Shown: positions 7,043 to 17,004, counted from the first letter of the stretch. The stretch is 40,005 nt of DNA from Alistipes sp. (GCA_017629035.1 JAGBXX010000029.1:1-40005), one strand, 5' to 3'. Program-made: numbers and translations. Notes: generated by a model from the sequence alone, not told the origin.

Positions 7043-9402
7043 TATCTCTCTGTATATATGCGTTTTACACGGGCGGATATCGACGTCATAATCTCGTACG
7101 ATATAGTGTCGAGCGTGCGTGCCATATCCTCGAGCGTGAGTCCTCGCTCACCAGAGAATATTGTCACCTTGTCGCCTACGGTAACACCCTCGATGTTGCT
7201 AATATCTATCATTGCGCTATCCATACATACTCGGCCAATGATTGGTGCTCGCTTGCCGCCAACGCTTACCTCCCATCTGCCATTTCCCAGATGACGGTCC
7301 AGACCATCGGCATAGCCCACAGGGATTGTTGCAGTCACGGTGTCACGCTCCAGACGTGCCGAGCGACCATAACCCACAGACTCGCCCTTGCGCAGCTGCT
7401 TGATCTGCACAATGCGTGTCGAGAGTGTAGCAACGGGTATAAGCTCCTCGTTATGCTCGTAGCCGTAGCCGTAGAGGCCCAATCCGAGTCTGCACATATC
7501 GTATGCTGCCTCCTTAAATCGTACTATAGCAGCCGAGTTGGCGATATGTCGTAGAGGCTTGTAGTCGAGCCACTCGATAAGCAGCGAACTCATATCCTCG
7601 AACTTCTTGAGCTGCGAGCGTGTGAACTCATCCTCTTCGGGCATATCGGCACACGACAAATGTGAGAATATCGAGGCTATGCGCAGTGTTGTGTCGAGAT
7701 GTATTGCACGACCCAATATGTCGACCTCATCCTCAACAAATCCCAGGCGGTGCATGCCCGTGTCGAGCTTGATGTGAATAGGGTAGTGCTCTCTGCCAGC
7801 ACGGTGAACAGCACGGCGGAACTCGTCGAGCGACTGGAAGCTATATATCTCTGGCTCAAGGTCGTGCGAGATCATCACGTCGAAACTGTCGTGGTCGGCG
7901 TTGAGTACCACGATAGGCATTGTGATACCCTTCGAACGAAGTGTCACACCCTCATCGGCAAATGCTACTGCCAGATATGATACACCCTCGTGCTGCAGCA
8001 TGCGTGCAACATCGACATCTCCAGTGCCATAACCCCACGCCTTGACCATTGCAGTCATAGGGTGCTGGTGAGGCAGGTGGCGACGGAAGTAGTTGAGGTT
8101 CTTCTTCATCGCCGCAAGGTCTACCTCGAGTGTTGTGGTGTGTGTGCGTCGCTCGAGTAGGCGTGTGAGTCGCTCAAAGCGGCTGTCACGGCTACCCTTG
8201 ACAAGGATCACCGAGTCACCCCAGCGCTCACGACCAAAGTTCTCGATAAGCTCGTCGGTGGTGTAGTAGAACGATGCGTTGTAGTCGAATAGGCTGCTGT
8301 GCTTGGCTATCTTCTCGCCCACGCCTATGAGGTGGTCGACACCTGCGCTGCGTACGGCCTGTGCAACTCTCTTGTATAGCTCCTCCGAGGCCATGCCACT
8401 CTGCAGGATATCCGAGATTACGGCTACCTTGCGTCGTCCCATCGCCTGGCGGTGTAGTGCGTCGAGGGCCACGATAACAGAGTTAATATCTGAGTTATAC
8501 GTGTCGTCGATAATCATTGAGTTGTCGATACCCTCCTTAAGCTCGAGGCGCATGGCCACGTTGGCAGAGAATACTGCGCCATCGACACCATATCCGAGCT
8601 TGCGCATGAGTGCTGCTACGTGTCCAGCGTCGACCGAGAGGGCATCGTTGAGCTCGAGCATATCATCAACCGACTCGTTGCTGCTATCTATCAGCTCACG
8701 GTCCGAGTATCGCTCGATAATCTTCTCGCTGAGTGTGCGGTAGCCCTTACTATATATAATTGTCTTGGCATCTTTGGCCAGGAGTAGCTTCTCGTCGATC
8801 TTTGCCTCGAGGCTGCTGAAGTTTGCTGAGTGTGCGTCGCCAATCGATGTGAAGAGAGCAATCTGGGGGCGTATCATGCGCTCCAGACGCTCCATCTCGC
8901 CCGCCTCAGATATTCCTGCCTCGATGAACGCCACCTGCTCGTTACCCTCGAGCATGAGTAGTGAGAGTGCCACTCCAAGCTGCGAGTTGTAGCTCTTGGG
9001 CGAGGCAAACGAGCGCACGGACGAGGGCATTGAGCGTGCTGCCCACTCCTTAACAATGGTCTTGCCATTGGAGCCTGTGATACCCACCACCGTGCCGTTG
9101 AACTTCGAGCGGTGGTATGTTGCCAGCTGCTGAAGTGCCGTGATTGTCGACTCTACGATGATCACTGAGCACTCCTCGTTAAGCTCCACCTCACGCTCCA
9201 CGATGAAGGCTCGCACGCCACGCTTGGCCATGCGCTCTATGTAGTTGTGGCCATCGTGGTGCTTGCCGTTGATGGCAGCAAAGAGAGTATCCTCCTTCGA
9301 GGATATGCTACGTGAGTCGGTGGCAATCTCCCTAACACGAAGATCGCTACCACAAAGCTTGCCACCCACAATCTGGGCTATTTCGGAGAGTAGATAGTTC
9401 AT
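7042..9402 (-). CDS. Bifunctional UDP-MurNAc-tripeptide--D-Ala-D-Ala ligase / alanine racemase
   Basis: 786 residues joining two cell-wall enzymes. Residues ~1-425 are MurF-like: a DSRSI substrate motif, the ATP-binding loop GITGSNGKT (~108-116) and a NSDINS/DDTYNSD region. Residues ~430-786 are alanine racemase: the PLP lysine lies in MVKAWGYGTG (normally VKAxAYGHG). The C-terminal beta domain has VGYGRSARL, IPVGYADGLDR and GRVCMDSAM. The racemase supplies D-Ala, and MurF-type activity adds D-Ala-D-Ala to the peptidoglycan precursor. This fusion is typical of Bacteroidetes, which usually also have a separate murF in the division cluster. That makes true ligase activity of this half uncertain. 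Confidence 0.93.
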   Translation of the reverse strand: MNYLLSEIAQIVGGKLCGSDLRVREIATDSRSISSKEDTLFAAINGKHHDGHNYIERMAKRGVRAFIVEREVELNEECSVIIVESTITALQQLATYHRSKFNGTVVGITGSNGKTIVKEWAARSMPSSVRSFASPKSYNSQLGVALSLLMLEGNEQVAFIEAGISEAGEMERLERMIRPQIALFTSIGDAHSANFSSLEAKIDEKLLLAKDAKTIIYSKGYRTLSEKIIERYSDRELIDSSNESVDDMLELNDALSVDAGHVAALMRKLGYGVDGAVFSANVAMRLELKEGIDNSMIIDDTYNSDINSVIVALDALHRQAMGRRKVAVISDILQSGMASEELYKRVAQAVRSAGVDHLIGVGEKIAKHSSLFDYNASFYYTTDELIENFGRERWGDSVILVKGSRDSRFERLTRLLERRTHTTTLEVDLAAMKKNLNYFRRHLPHQHPMTAMVKAWGYGTGDVDVARMLQHEGVSYLAVAFADEGVTLRSKGITMPIVVLNADHDSFDVMISHDLEPEIYSFQSLDEFRRAVHRAGREHYPIHIKLDTGMHRLGFVEDEVDILGRAIHLDTTLRIASIFSHLSCADMPEEDEFTRSQLKKFEDMSSLLIEWLDYKPLRHIANSAAIVRFKEAAYDMCRLGLGLYGYGYEHNEELIPVATLSTRIVQIKQLRKGESVGYGRSARLERDTVTATIPVGYADGLDRHLGNGRWEVSVGGKRAPIIGRVCMDSAMIDISNIEGVTVGDKVTIFSGERGLTLEDMARTLDTISYEIMTSISARVKRIYTER

Positions 9403-9419
9403 ACTATATACTTAATTTA

Positions 9420-11909
9420 TCAATCTTGTACGAATGTCACAATCGTGATTCCTGCGCCACCACGGTCGGCATGGTCGTCGGCAATCTTTGCCACGTTGGG
9501 CACTGTGCGTAGGTAGCGACGTATCTCCTCCTTGAGGGCTCCTGTGCCCTTGCCGTGGAGGATAGTAACGCTCGAAACACCCACCATGAGTGCATCGTCA
9601 ACAAGGTCCTCGACAGCCGCCAGTGCCTCGACAGCACGCATTCCACGCACGTCGATATTATCCTTGAAGTTGAGCTTGCGCTCACGAATATCTACCGACA
9701 CCACGGTGCGAGCGCTCTCAGGACGTGTGGCACGCTTGAACTCGGCCGATGATACACCCTTGAGGCGTGATAGCTCGACCATCATGATCATCTGTCCAAA
9801 TGCCACCTGTGCCTTCTTGCCCTTGATCATCTGCACCACGCCAGGAATCTCCTGACCCTCGATGCGCACCTTCGAGCCCACCTCGATTTTTAGTGGTGCT
9901 GGCTCGGCTGGCTTAGCGGCTTCGATACGCTCCTCACGCTCTCGTGCACGCTGCTCACGGCGCTCACGACGGCGTGCCAGACGCTGCATCTCCTGCTCCA
10001 GACGATCCTCATGGGCCTTCTGGTCGAACTTTACCTCATCGGCAAATGTTGTGAGCTCCTTGCGAACGGTGCGGGTAATCTCCTTCTCGGCCTGGGTCTC
10101 ACGAATTGTGCGTATGGTATTCTCGATGGTGCGGTTAGCCTCGGCAATAAGCTCGGCAGCCTCACGTCGTGCCTTCTCGATAATCTCTCTACGCTCATCC
10201 TTGATACTCTGCAGACGGTCGCTATATGTCTGCTCAAGCTGCTCCACCTTGCGGTCGGTGAGTCGTATGCGGTCACGCTTCTCGGCCCAGTAGCGCTTGT
10301 CACGAGCGATCTCACGCAGCTGCTTCTCGAGGTTGATATGGTCCTCGCCAGCCTTCTCCGTGGCGCTCTGTATGATATCCTCCGGAAGACCTGTCTTGCG
10401 GGCAATCTCGATAGCAAACGAGCTACCTGGCTTACCCATCTCGAGGCTAAACAGAGGACGTATGTTCTTAACATCGAAGGCCATAGCTCCATTTGCCACA
10501 CCCTCGTGGCGCGAAGCGAAGTACTTGATGTTGGCGTAGTGCGTGGTGATTACTCCGTAGGCCTTGCGCTCCACGAGTCGCTCGAGGATAGCCTCCGAGA
10601 TAGCACCGCCAATCGTAGGCTCAGTGCCCGAGCCAAACTCATCAATGAGTATGAGCGTGCGCTCCGAGGCCTCGTGCAACATCGCCTTCATGTTTACAAG
10701 GTGCGAAGAGTAGGTCGAGAGGTCGTTCTCGATAGACTGCTGGTCGCCAATGTCGATCATCAGTGAGTCGAAGAGCGGGAACTCCGAATTCTCGAGTGTA
10801 GGCACCAAGAAACCACACTGCACCATATATTGTAGTATACCCGTAGTCTTCAGACATACCGACTTACCACCAGCGTTAGGTCCCGATATCACGAGTATGC
10901 GTCGCTCGCTGTCGAGCTCCATATCCAGGGGCACAATCTCACGCTGCTGCTTGCGTAGTGTCTGCTGCAAGAGTGGGTGGCGTGCCTTGCGCAAGAGGAG
11001 GCGTCCCTCGGTCGAGAGGATAGGCTTCACCGCCTCGTTGTCGATAGCCCAGCGAGCCTTGGCACGCAGAGTATCGATAGTCGTAAGATACTCCTCGATA
11101 TTATTAAGTCCCTCGGCGTCAATGCGTAGTATGGCTGTAAGCTCGGATAGTATGCGCACGATCTCTCGTTTCTCGGCATACTCCAACTCACGTAGTTCGT
11201 TGTTAAGCTCTACAACCTCCACTGGCTCGATATATGCCGTGCGACCCGTTGCTGACTCGTCGTGGATGAAGCCCGATAGCTTGCGCTTGTTTGCTGCAGC
11301 TACGGGGATCACGGCGTGGCCATCACGAATGGATATCATTGCATCGGCCTCGACAATGCCTGCTGCCTTGGCACGCTGCAGTACCTGCTGCAGGCGCTTT
11401 GCTACCTGACCCTCGTGTTCACGTATCTGGCGACGTATGTCGGCGAGCTCTGGTGAGGCTGATGAACGCACCTCGCCCTTGTCGTCCACAACACGCTCGA
11501 TGGCGCTCTGCAGATGCGGATATGTCTCGACATTGCGTGATATGCGTTGCAGGGCAGGGTAGCTCTCGGCACGGCGTGATAGTATGAATCGCACTATCGT
11601 CGCTGCGGAGCGTAGTGAGCGTAGGAGTGTGGCGCACTCCTCGGCTGTGAGGTATGAGCCCTCGACGGCAACCTTGTCGATGATATCACGAATATCCTCC
11701 TGCTCGCCAATCTCGGCACCCGGCTCCATCATTATCACCTGGCGCATCTGGTCGGCAAGCTCGAGGCGTTGGCTAACCTCACGCATAGAGCGGCAGAAGC
11801 TCTCCGAGGCAATCCTCTCTCGGGATGATTGCATGGTACACGCCTCTACTATCTGCTCACGAATGCGGTCGAAACCAACACGCTGCTCGAAATTCTGTGG
11901 GTATATCAT
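9420..11909 (-). CDS. mutS2: Endonuclease MutS2 with C-terminal Smr domain
   Basis: 829 residues. The MutS core and ATPase are present without the N-terminal mismatch-recognition domain of MutS. The Walker A is ISGPNAGGKS, with LIDEFGSGTEP as Walker B and TTHYANIK after it. A long charged coiled-coil follows (~515-640, rich in Glu/Arg). The C-terminal Smr nuclease domain carries NIDVRGMRAVEAL and ILHGKGTGALKEEI; its first motif is IDVRG instead of the usual LDLRG. MutS2 proteins act against recombination or rescue collided ribosomes. The gene starts 26 bases after the MCE gene and ends 17 before murF-alr. Confidence 0.95.
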   Translation of the reverse strand: MIYPQNFEQRVGFDRIREQIVEACTMQSSRERIASESFCRSMREVSQRLELADQMRQVIMMEPGAEIGEQEDIRDIIDKVAVEGSYLTAEECATLLRSLRSAATIVRFILSRRAESYPALQRISRNVETYPHLQSAIERVVDDKGEVRSSASPELADIRRQIREHEGQVAKRLQQVLQRAKAAGIVEADAMISIRDGHAVIPVAAANKRKLSGFIHDESATGRTAYIEPVEVVELNNELRELEYAEKREIVRILSELTAILRIDAEGLNNIEEYLTTIDTLRAKARWAIDNEAVKPILSTEGRLLLRKARHPLLQQTLRKQQREIVPLDMELDSERRILVISGPNAGGKSVCLKTTGILQYMVQCGFLVPTLENSEFPLFDSLMIDIGDQQSIENDLSTYSSHLVNMKAMLHEASERTLILIDEFGSGTEPTIGGAISEAILERLVERKAYGVITTHYANIKYFASRHEGVANGAMAFDVKNIRPLFSLEMGKPGSSFAIEIARKTGLPEDIIQSATEKAGEDHINLEKQLREIARDKRYWAEKRDRIRLTDRKVEQLEQTYSDRLQSIKDERREIIEKARREAAELIAEANRTIENTIRTIRETQAEKEITRTVRKELTTFADEVKFDQKAHEDRLEQEMQRLARRRERREQRAREREERIEAAKPAEPAPLKIEVGSKVRIEGQEIPGVVQMIKGKKAQVAFGQMIMMVELSRLKGVSSAEFKRATRPESARTVVSVDIRERKLNFKDNIDVRGMRAVEALAAVEDLVDDALMVGVSSVTILHGKGTGALKEEIRRYLRTVPNVAKIADDHADRGGAGITIVTFVQD

Positions 11910-11935
11910 CTTGAAAGGTAGCTTTTTAGGGATTG

Positions 11936-12916
11936 TTACTCCTCGTTAGCAGCGCTCTTTGCGGCACGACGCTGCTCACGAGCAGCCTTCTTAGCTGCAC
12001 GCTCAGCGATCTTCTCCTCCGATGCGCCGAACAATGAGAAGTGAACATAGCGCATAGGGTTAGCCTTGAGATCCTCGAGAAGCGATGCAAGGTTGCTGCC
12101 CGCCTCGTTGAGTGAGTCGTAGAGTGCCTTATCGTTGATGAGCATACCGGCAGTGCCGTCGCCCTCGTTGATAGTCTTAACAATGTCATTAAGCTCGTCC
12201 AAAGTCTTTGAGAGCTCCTCGACAAACTGTGCCTCGGCCAAATCCTCAGAGAAGGTGTCGAGGTTCGAGATCATGTTCTCAATGCGGCTTGTGTTGTTTG
12301 CAAGCGAGCTTGTGAATGTGCGCAAGTTGCTGAGTGTGCCGTTGATGCTGCCCTCGGCCGATGATACGATAGAGTTAACCGATGCCGACATCGACTCGAG
12401 GTTCTGGATGAGCTCTGTGATAGACTCGGTGTTCTCGCCCAAGAGGCCGTTGAGTGTCGATACCGTTGTGTTGAGGCCGTCGATAAGCTCTCCAGCCTTG
12501 TCTGCCATAGAGCCGATGAGGTCTGGCTTAACAGCACCCTGAAGCACAGCATCAGGCTCAGCACACACCGATGCATCGCCCTGGATGATGTTGACCTCGG
12601 TGCCACCCATAAGACCTGCTGAGCCGAGCTCGGCAACTGAGTTTGCTGGAATCATCTCGGCATAGTCGCTCTCGATGAGCATCTCGATTCTAACCTTGTC
12701 GCCAAGAAGCTCGATATCCTGAACATTACCTACCTCTACGCCACGAAGCTTAACACGTGACGATACCATAAGGCCGCTCACATCCTCGTAGTAGGCGTAG
12801 TAGGTGTTGCTTGTAAGAAGGAGGTTCTGACCTCCGAGCCACTTAATGCCCCACCATGATACGAGGATCACGATAACGGCAAAAAATCCAATCTTAAATT
12901 CTCTGCGAATCTTCAT
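11936..12916 (-). CDS. MlaD/MCE-family lipid-transport substrate-binding protein
   Basis: 326 residues. One N-terminal membrane helix (residues ~9-27) anchors the protein in the inner membrane. The MCE domain follows (YEDVSGLMVSSRVKLRGVEVG), then a long helical region (~130-265) rich in Ser/Asn/Leu. The C-terminal tail starts with GDGTAGMLINDKALYDSL and ends in a basic Ala/Arg stretch. MCE proteins ferry phospholipids between outer and inner membranes with an ABC transporter; no permease or ATPase gene is nearby. It lies 34 bases after the amidase. Confidence 0.9.
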   Translation of the reverse strand: MKIRREFKIGFFAVIVILVSWWGIKWLGGQNLLLTSNTYYAYYEDVSGLMVSSRVKLRGVEVGNVQDIELLGDKVRIEMLIESDYAEMIPANSVAELGSAGLMGGTEVNIIQGDASVCAEPDAVLQGAVKPDLIGSMADKAGELIDGLNTTVSTLNGLLGENTESITELIQNLESMSASVNSIVSSAEGSINGTLSNLRTFTSSLANNTSRIENMISNLDTFSEDLAEAQFVEELSKTLDELNDIVKTINEGDGTAGMLINDKALYDSLNEAGSNLASLLEDLKANPMRYVHFSLFGASEEKIAERAAKKAAREQRRAAKSAANEE

Positions 12917-12950
12917 ATTCTTATAATTTTTTGTTTTTACAAAACATTAG

Positions 12951-14051
12951 TTACTTAAGTGTGTTGCCCACAAACTGTACGACGTAGGCATCTTTGAACG
13001 ACGACTGTACGAGGCTTAGTGCCGTACGAGCCTCGCTGAGTGTAGCATAGCGGCCGTAGCAATACTTATATTTGTAGTTGCCCTTGCCCTCGAACTCCTC
13101 GATCTTGTCGGCAAGTGAGCCAAAGCGTGAGGTGGAGCACTCGAGGTGTGTGGCGCTGGCCATAACCTGAATGGTGTAGCCCTGTGCCAGTGCCTCGCTC
13201 TCAGCTGCTTTGCTCTCCGTTTCAGAACTGTTCGAGGTCGTGTCGTCTGATACTGTCATCTGGTCAAGACGCTTCATATACTCCACGATAGCCTCGGCAA
13301 TAGCCTCGGCCATCTGGTGCTGACCGGTGCTTGAGGCCATATATTTGAGCTCTGCGGCGTTGGTCATAAAGCCCATCTCGATAATTACGCCTGGACCACG
13401 CAGAGGGTAGAGCACGGTCCACACCTTCTCGGGATAGATCTTAACGCCACGAAACTTGCGTCCTATGCTTCGAAATTTCGCTCCCACAATCTCGCCAAAG
13501 GTGCGATTTATCGGGTCGTTGTTCATAAGCATCGAGATAGCCTCGATATATGCCAACGAGTTCTTGTCGATGTTGTCGATATGGGTGTAGTCCTCGTTGT
13601 CACGTGCTGTGGTGCGTTTCTGCGTGTGTCCCTGTGTTGCTCCATCGAGCGAGAGCACGATTACCTCGGCACCCGCAACATCCTTGTTGTCAAGGGCGTT
13701 GGCGTGGATGGCCACAAAGAGGTCAGCCTCCTTGCTGTTGGCAAGACGAGGGCGTGTTAGGTTGTCGCTCTCCTTGCTCTGGTGCAGCTGCTTGTCGCTC
13801 TCACGTGTGAGGTGCACCTCGAGGTTTGGCATCTTGGTCTGGAGCAGTCGCTTAACCTCGAGTGATACGGCGAGATTGAGATCCTTCTCCATGATGCCAT
13901 TTACCACGGCTCCAGGGCGTGATGAGCCACCATGACCTGGGTCGATAACCACGACTCTCGATTGGGGCGACGCAACATTTGTCGCACACCATGCGTTAGT
14001 GCTCATAGCAGTGAGCAATGTTATACAGAGCGAGAGTATAAGTTTTCTCAT
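12951..14051 (-). CDS. N-acetylmuramoyl-L-alanine amidase with SPOR-like C-terminus
   Basis: 366 residues. A Sec signal peptide (~1-23, ending AWCA) targets it to the periplasm. The Amidase_3 zinc domain shows VVIDPGHGG (Zn His), a Glu in IMEKDLNL, FVAIHANAL (Zn His) and IIEMGFMTN (catalytic Glu). It cleaves the amide bond between MurNAc and the stem peptide during cell separation. A Ser/Thr/Glu linker (~245-275) leads to a SPOR-like domain (YTIQVMASAT...YCYGRYATLSEART) that would bind denuded septal glycan. It is the first gene of the minus-strand run. Confidence 0.94.
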   Translation of the reverse strand: MRKLILSLCITLLTAMSTNAWCATNVASPQSRVVVIDPGHGGSSRPGAVVNGIMEKDLNLAVSLEVKRLLQTKMPNLEVHLTRESDKQLHQSKESDNLTRPRLANSKEADLFVAIHANALDNKDVAGAEVIVLSLDGATQGHTQKRTTARDNEDYTHIDNIDKNSLAYIEAISMLMNNDPINRTFGEIVGAKFRSIGRKFRGVKIYPEKVWTVLYPLRGPGVIIEMGFMTNAAELKYMASSTGQHQMAEAIAEAIVEYMKRLDQMTVSDDTTSNSSETESKAAESEALAQGYTIQVMASATHLECSTSRFGSLADKIEEFEGKGNYKYKYCYGRYATLSEARTALSLVQSSFKDAYVVQFVGNTLK

Positions 14052-14092
14052 AAATTAAAGCGCCAAAAGTTAAAATATCCGCAAAAAAATGT

Positions 14093-14100
14093 TATCTTTG
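14093..14100 (+). promoter_or_regulatory. Promoter -7 element for lptD
   Basis: TATCTTTG on the plus strand fits the Bacteroidetes -7 element; the -33 region is not a clear TTTG. Transcription would start near 14107, leaving a leader of about 135 bases before the preferred lptD ATG. That leader crosses the oppositely directed amidase promoter. Confidence 0.5.
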
Positions 14101-14173
14101 CCGATTGTAAAATGTATCTCCACCTAAAGGTGTAGGTGCTAAATTAGCTCCCGAGATACTATTGTCGGGGTGT

Positions 14174-14193
14174 TTTGCCGACTTGTCGGCAAA
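14174..14193. promoter_or_regulatory. 9-bp perfect palindrome between amidase and lptD
   Basis: The arms TTTGCCGAC (14174-14182) and GTCGGCAAA (14185-14193) are perfect inverted copies with a 2-base centre. The right arm overlaps the -7 element of the amidase promoter. The site could be an operator or a hairpin at the 5' end of the amidase mRNA; the role is inferred. Confidence 0.5.
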
Positions 14194-14197
14194 GGTA
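14190..14197 (-). promoter_or_regulatory. Promoter -7 element for the amidase-to-EEP operon
   Basis: TACCTTTG on the minus strand fits the Bacteroidetes -7 element, about 140 bases ahead of the amidase ATG. It reads towards the long minus-strand gene run and would start transcription near 14183. The -33 TTG (at 14221-14223) is at 23 bases, slightly far. Confidence 0.55.
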
Positions 14198-14241
14198 CAA
14201 AAAAATATTGAATTTTGAGACAATTTTTTGTAAAATATCTA

Positions 14242-17004
14242 ATGTCGCTGCTTCTTATTGCGGTGCTTGTGTGTCTGCTCTCGGGTCTTACGGGTGTGGG
14301 CGCAAGGGGTATGCACTGGTTTAGTGGGCAGGATTCGACATCGCTACGCAACCGTGAAATTCAGAATACCACCACGCTGAAATCGACTGCGCTGGGCGAC
14401 ACTCCTCTGGAGCGCCCTATACCTCAGCGTCGCACCGAGACACCTGCTGCAGCAGTAACACCTATCTCTGCACCCGAGCAGACAGAGCAGCGTGAGGCAG
14501 CTACAGAGCGTGAGGCCGACACAGCCAAGAAGCCTAAGAGGGGTATGCAGCTCACGGATATCATCGAGGGTAAGGCCGTAGACTCGGTAGTCTTCGATGC
14601 TCGCAACAAGATGATTTACAGCTATAAGGAGGGTGATGTTACATATCAGGGCATGAACCTCAAGGCTGACTTCATGAGCGTTAACATGGAGACCAAAGAT
14701 GTCTTTGCCCATGGTTATGCTGACTCTGTTGATGGCAAGCTCACCAAGACTCACCCTGAGTTCTCGGATGGTGGCTCGCCATACTCTATGGATACAATCA
14801 CCTACAACCTCGACTCTCGCAAGGCAGTAATCAAGGGTATTGCAACGCAGGAGGGCGATGGTTGGTTGGTAGGTAGCAAGGTTAAGATGCAGCCCGATGG
14901 CTCGATCCATATCGGCCACGGTATGTACACTACGTGTGATTGTGTGGATCATCCTCACTTCTACCTGGCCATGACCCAGGCTAAGGTTATCCCCGGCAAG
15001 AAGGTTATCACGGGTTATGCCTACCTCGTAATGGAGGATGTGCCTATCTACTTCCCTGGTATCCCCGAGGGCTTCTTCCCTGTGCAGTCTGGACCTAAGT
15101 CTGGACTCTTGATGCCAACCTATGGTGAGGATAAGAAGGGTTTCTTCATTCGTGACCTGGGCTACTACTTCAAGTTTGGCGACCACATGGACCTCGCCCT
15201 GCGTGGTGGTATCTACACCCTCGGCTCGTGGGAGGTGTCGGCACGCTCGCAGTACGTAAAGCGCTATAAGTTCAAGGGTAGCTTCGACCTTCAGTACTCA
15301 TCTATTCGCTCGGGCGAGAGGGGTGAGCCTGACTATGTCAACCAGAATAACTACAAGATTCAGTGGCAGCACTCGCAGGATCCTAAGGCCAACCCTGGAT
15401 CTACATTCTCTGCCTCGGTAAACCTTACGTCAAGTGGCTACAGCCGCTACTCGGCAACCAACGTGAACGACATCCTCGCAACACAGACCAACTCTTCGAT
15501 CTCGTACTCTAAGAGCTGGGAGGGCACGCCATTCTCGTTGGCACTCAACCTCGCTGTGTCGCAGAACTCTCGTGATAAAACCATCTCGATGACACTGCCT
15601 ACAATCACCTTCAACGTGGCAAGCTTCAACCCGCTCAAGCGCAAGGAGGCAGTAGGTAAGACACGCTGGTACGAGAAGATCAAGATGAGCTACTCGATGA
15701 AGATGACAAATACAGTGAGCACCAAGGAGGATGAGATATTCACCAGGGAGACACTCCTCAAAATGAAGAACGGTATTCAGCATACCATTCCTGTATCTAC
15801 GTCGCTCACACTCTTCAACTATATCAACATCAGCCCATCGTTCAACTACACCGAGCGTTGGTACTTCAAGAAGGTGCGTCAGGAGTGGAACCAGGAGACA
15901 CGTACGGTAGAGACCCTCGACCCAGAGTGGGGCTTCTGGCGATTGTACAACTACAACGCCTCAGTCTCGGCAAATACCACAATATATGGTACCTACGTGG
16001 CTAAGAAGAAGGAGCGTAAGTTGCAGGCCGTGCGTCATACTCTCACGCCAAACATCGGTTTCAGCTACGCCCCAGACTTCAGTCGTCAGCGCTATGGCTT
16101 CTACGAGACCGTGCAGACAGATACCACAGGTAAGTTCAAGGTTTACTCGCCATTTACCGACAATGCCTATGGCGTGCCAGGCTCGGGCGAGCAGCTTGCA
16201 CTCACATTTGGACTCTCGCAGTCACTCGAGGCAAAGATTCGCACCAAGGATACAGTCAAGAAGGTGAAGATTATCGACCAGATATCTATCAGCGGCTCCT
16301 ATAACTTCTTGGCCGACTCTATGCGCCTCTCGACACTCCCTATACAGTTGCGTACGACAATCTACCAGAATATCGCACTCAACCTCTCGATGACGCTCGA
16401 CCCTTACGAGGTGTCGCCCCAGGGTGTGCGATATAATAAACTTATGTGGGGACGTGGCCTCCCAGGACGTATCCAGAATATCGGCTGGAGCTTCGGCTAC
16501 ACCTTCCGCTCACGTGAGAACAAGGGCCAGGTGGCAGGTAACGATATCACCTCGCTACCACCGGAGTACTTCAACTCGTGGTCAGACCCCTATGGACAGC
16601 TCAACCCCGCCATGCGACGTCAGTGGATGGCAGGACAGTACTACGACTTCTCGATACCGTGGAACTTCGGCTTCAACTATAGTATCAACTACCAGGCACA
16701 GCTGGTAAACAACGGTACTACGGGATATAACAAGAAGATCACGCAGACGGTAAACTTCAACGGTAGTGTTAAGCTTACGGAGAAGTGGATGATTACGGCC
16801 ACCTCGGGCTTTGACTTCACCACACGCAAGATGTCTATGACCTCCGTCTCTATTGCCCGTGATCTGCACTGTTGGCAGATGTCATTTACCTGGGTGCCTT
16901 TCGGTGCGCATAAGAGCTGGGCATTCAACATAGGTGTTAAGGCAGCATCGCTCGCCGACCTTAAGTTTGATAAGAGTTACACTCAGTATGACTACATGTA
17001 CTAG
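14242..17004 (+). CDS. lptD: LPS-assembly protein LptD-like outer-membrane protein
   Basis: 920 residues from the ATG at 14242. An in-frame TTG at 14215 would add nine residues, but the ATG gives a cleaner signal peptide (MSLLLIAVLVCLLSGLTGVGA). A Thr/Ala/Glu-rich linker is followed by an OstA/LptA-like beta-jellyroll (~110-270), which includes two cysteines in YTTCDCVDH. The rest is the LptD beta-barrel, rich in alternating aromatic/polar strands, with the conserved SGLLMPTYGEDKKGFF segment. LptD inserts lipopolysaccharide into the outer leaflet. It is the only plus-strand gene between amidase and EamA and ends in a strong terminator. Confidence 0.88.
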   Translation: MSLLLIAVLVCLLSGLTGVGARGMHWFSGQDSTSLRNREIQNTTTLKSTALGDTPLERPIPQRRTETPAAAVTPISAPEQTEQREAATEREADTAKKPKRGMQLTDIIEGKAVDSVVFDARNKMIYSYKEGDVTYQGMNLKADFMSVNMETKDVFAHGYADSVDGKLTKTHPEFSDGGSPYSMDTITYNLDSRKAVIKGIATQEGDGWLVGSKVKMQPDGSIHIGHGMYTTCDCVDHPHFYLAMTQAKVIPGKKVITGYAYLVMEDVPIYFPGIPEGFFPVQSGPKSGLLMPTYGEDKKGFFIRDLGYYFKFGDHMDLALRGGIYTLGSWEVSARSQYVKRYKFKGSFDLQYSSIRSGERGEPDYVNQNNYKIQWQHSQDPKANPGSTFSASVNLTSSGYSRYSATNVNDILATQTNSSISYSKSWEGTPFSLALNLAVSQNSRDKTISMTLPTITFNVASFNPLKRKEAVGKTRWYEKIKMSYSMKMTNTVSTKEDEIFTRETLLKMKNGIQHTIPVSTSLTLFNYINISPSFNYTERWYFKKVRQEWNQETRTVETLDPEWGFWRLYNYNASVSANTTIYGTYVAKKKERKLQAVRHTLTPNIGFSYAPDFSRQRYGFYETVQTDTTGKFKVYSPFTDNAYGVPGSGEQLALTFGLSQSLEAKIRTKDTVKKVKIIDQISISGSYNFLADSMRLSTLPIQLRTTIYQNIALNLSMTLDPYEVSPQGVRYNKLMWGRGLPGRIQNIGWSFGYTFRSRENKGQVAGNDITSLPPEYFNSWSDPYGQLNPAMRRQWMAGQYYDFSIPWNFGFNYSINYQAQLVNNGTTGYNKKITQTVNFNGSVKLTEKWMITATSGFDFTTRKMSMTSVSIARDLHCWQMSFTWVPFGAHKSWAFNIGVKAASLADLKFDKSYTQYDYMY

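Noticed and set aside
14344-15186. A 280-residue open frame antisense to lptD
   Set aside because: It lies entirely within the LptD coding sequence and resembles no family; the sense gene has a signal peptide and clear domain motifs.
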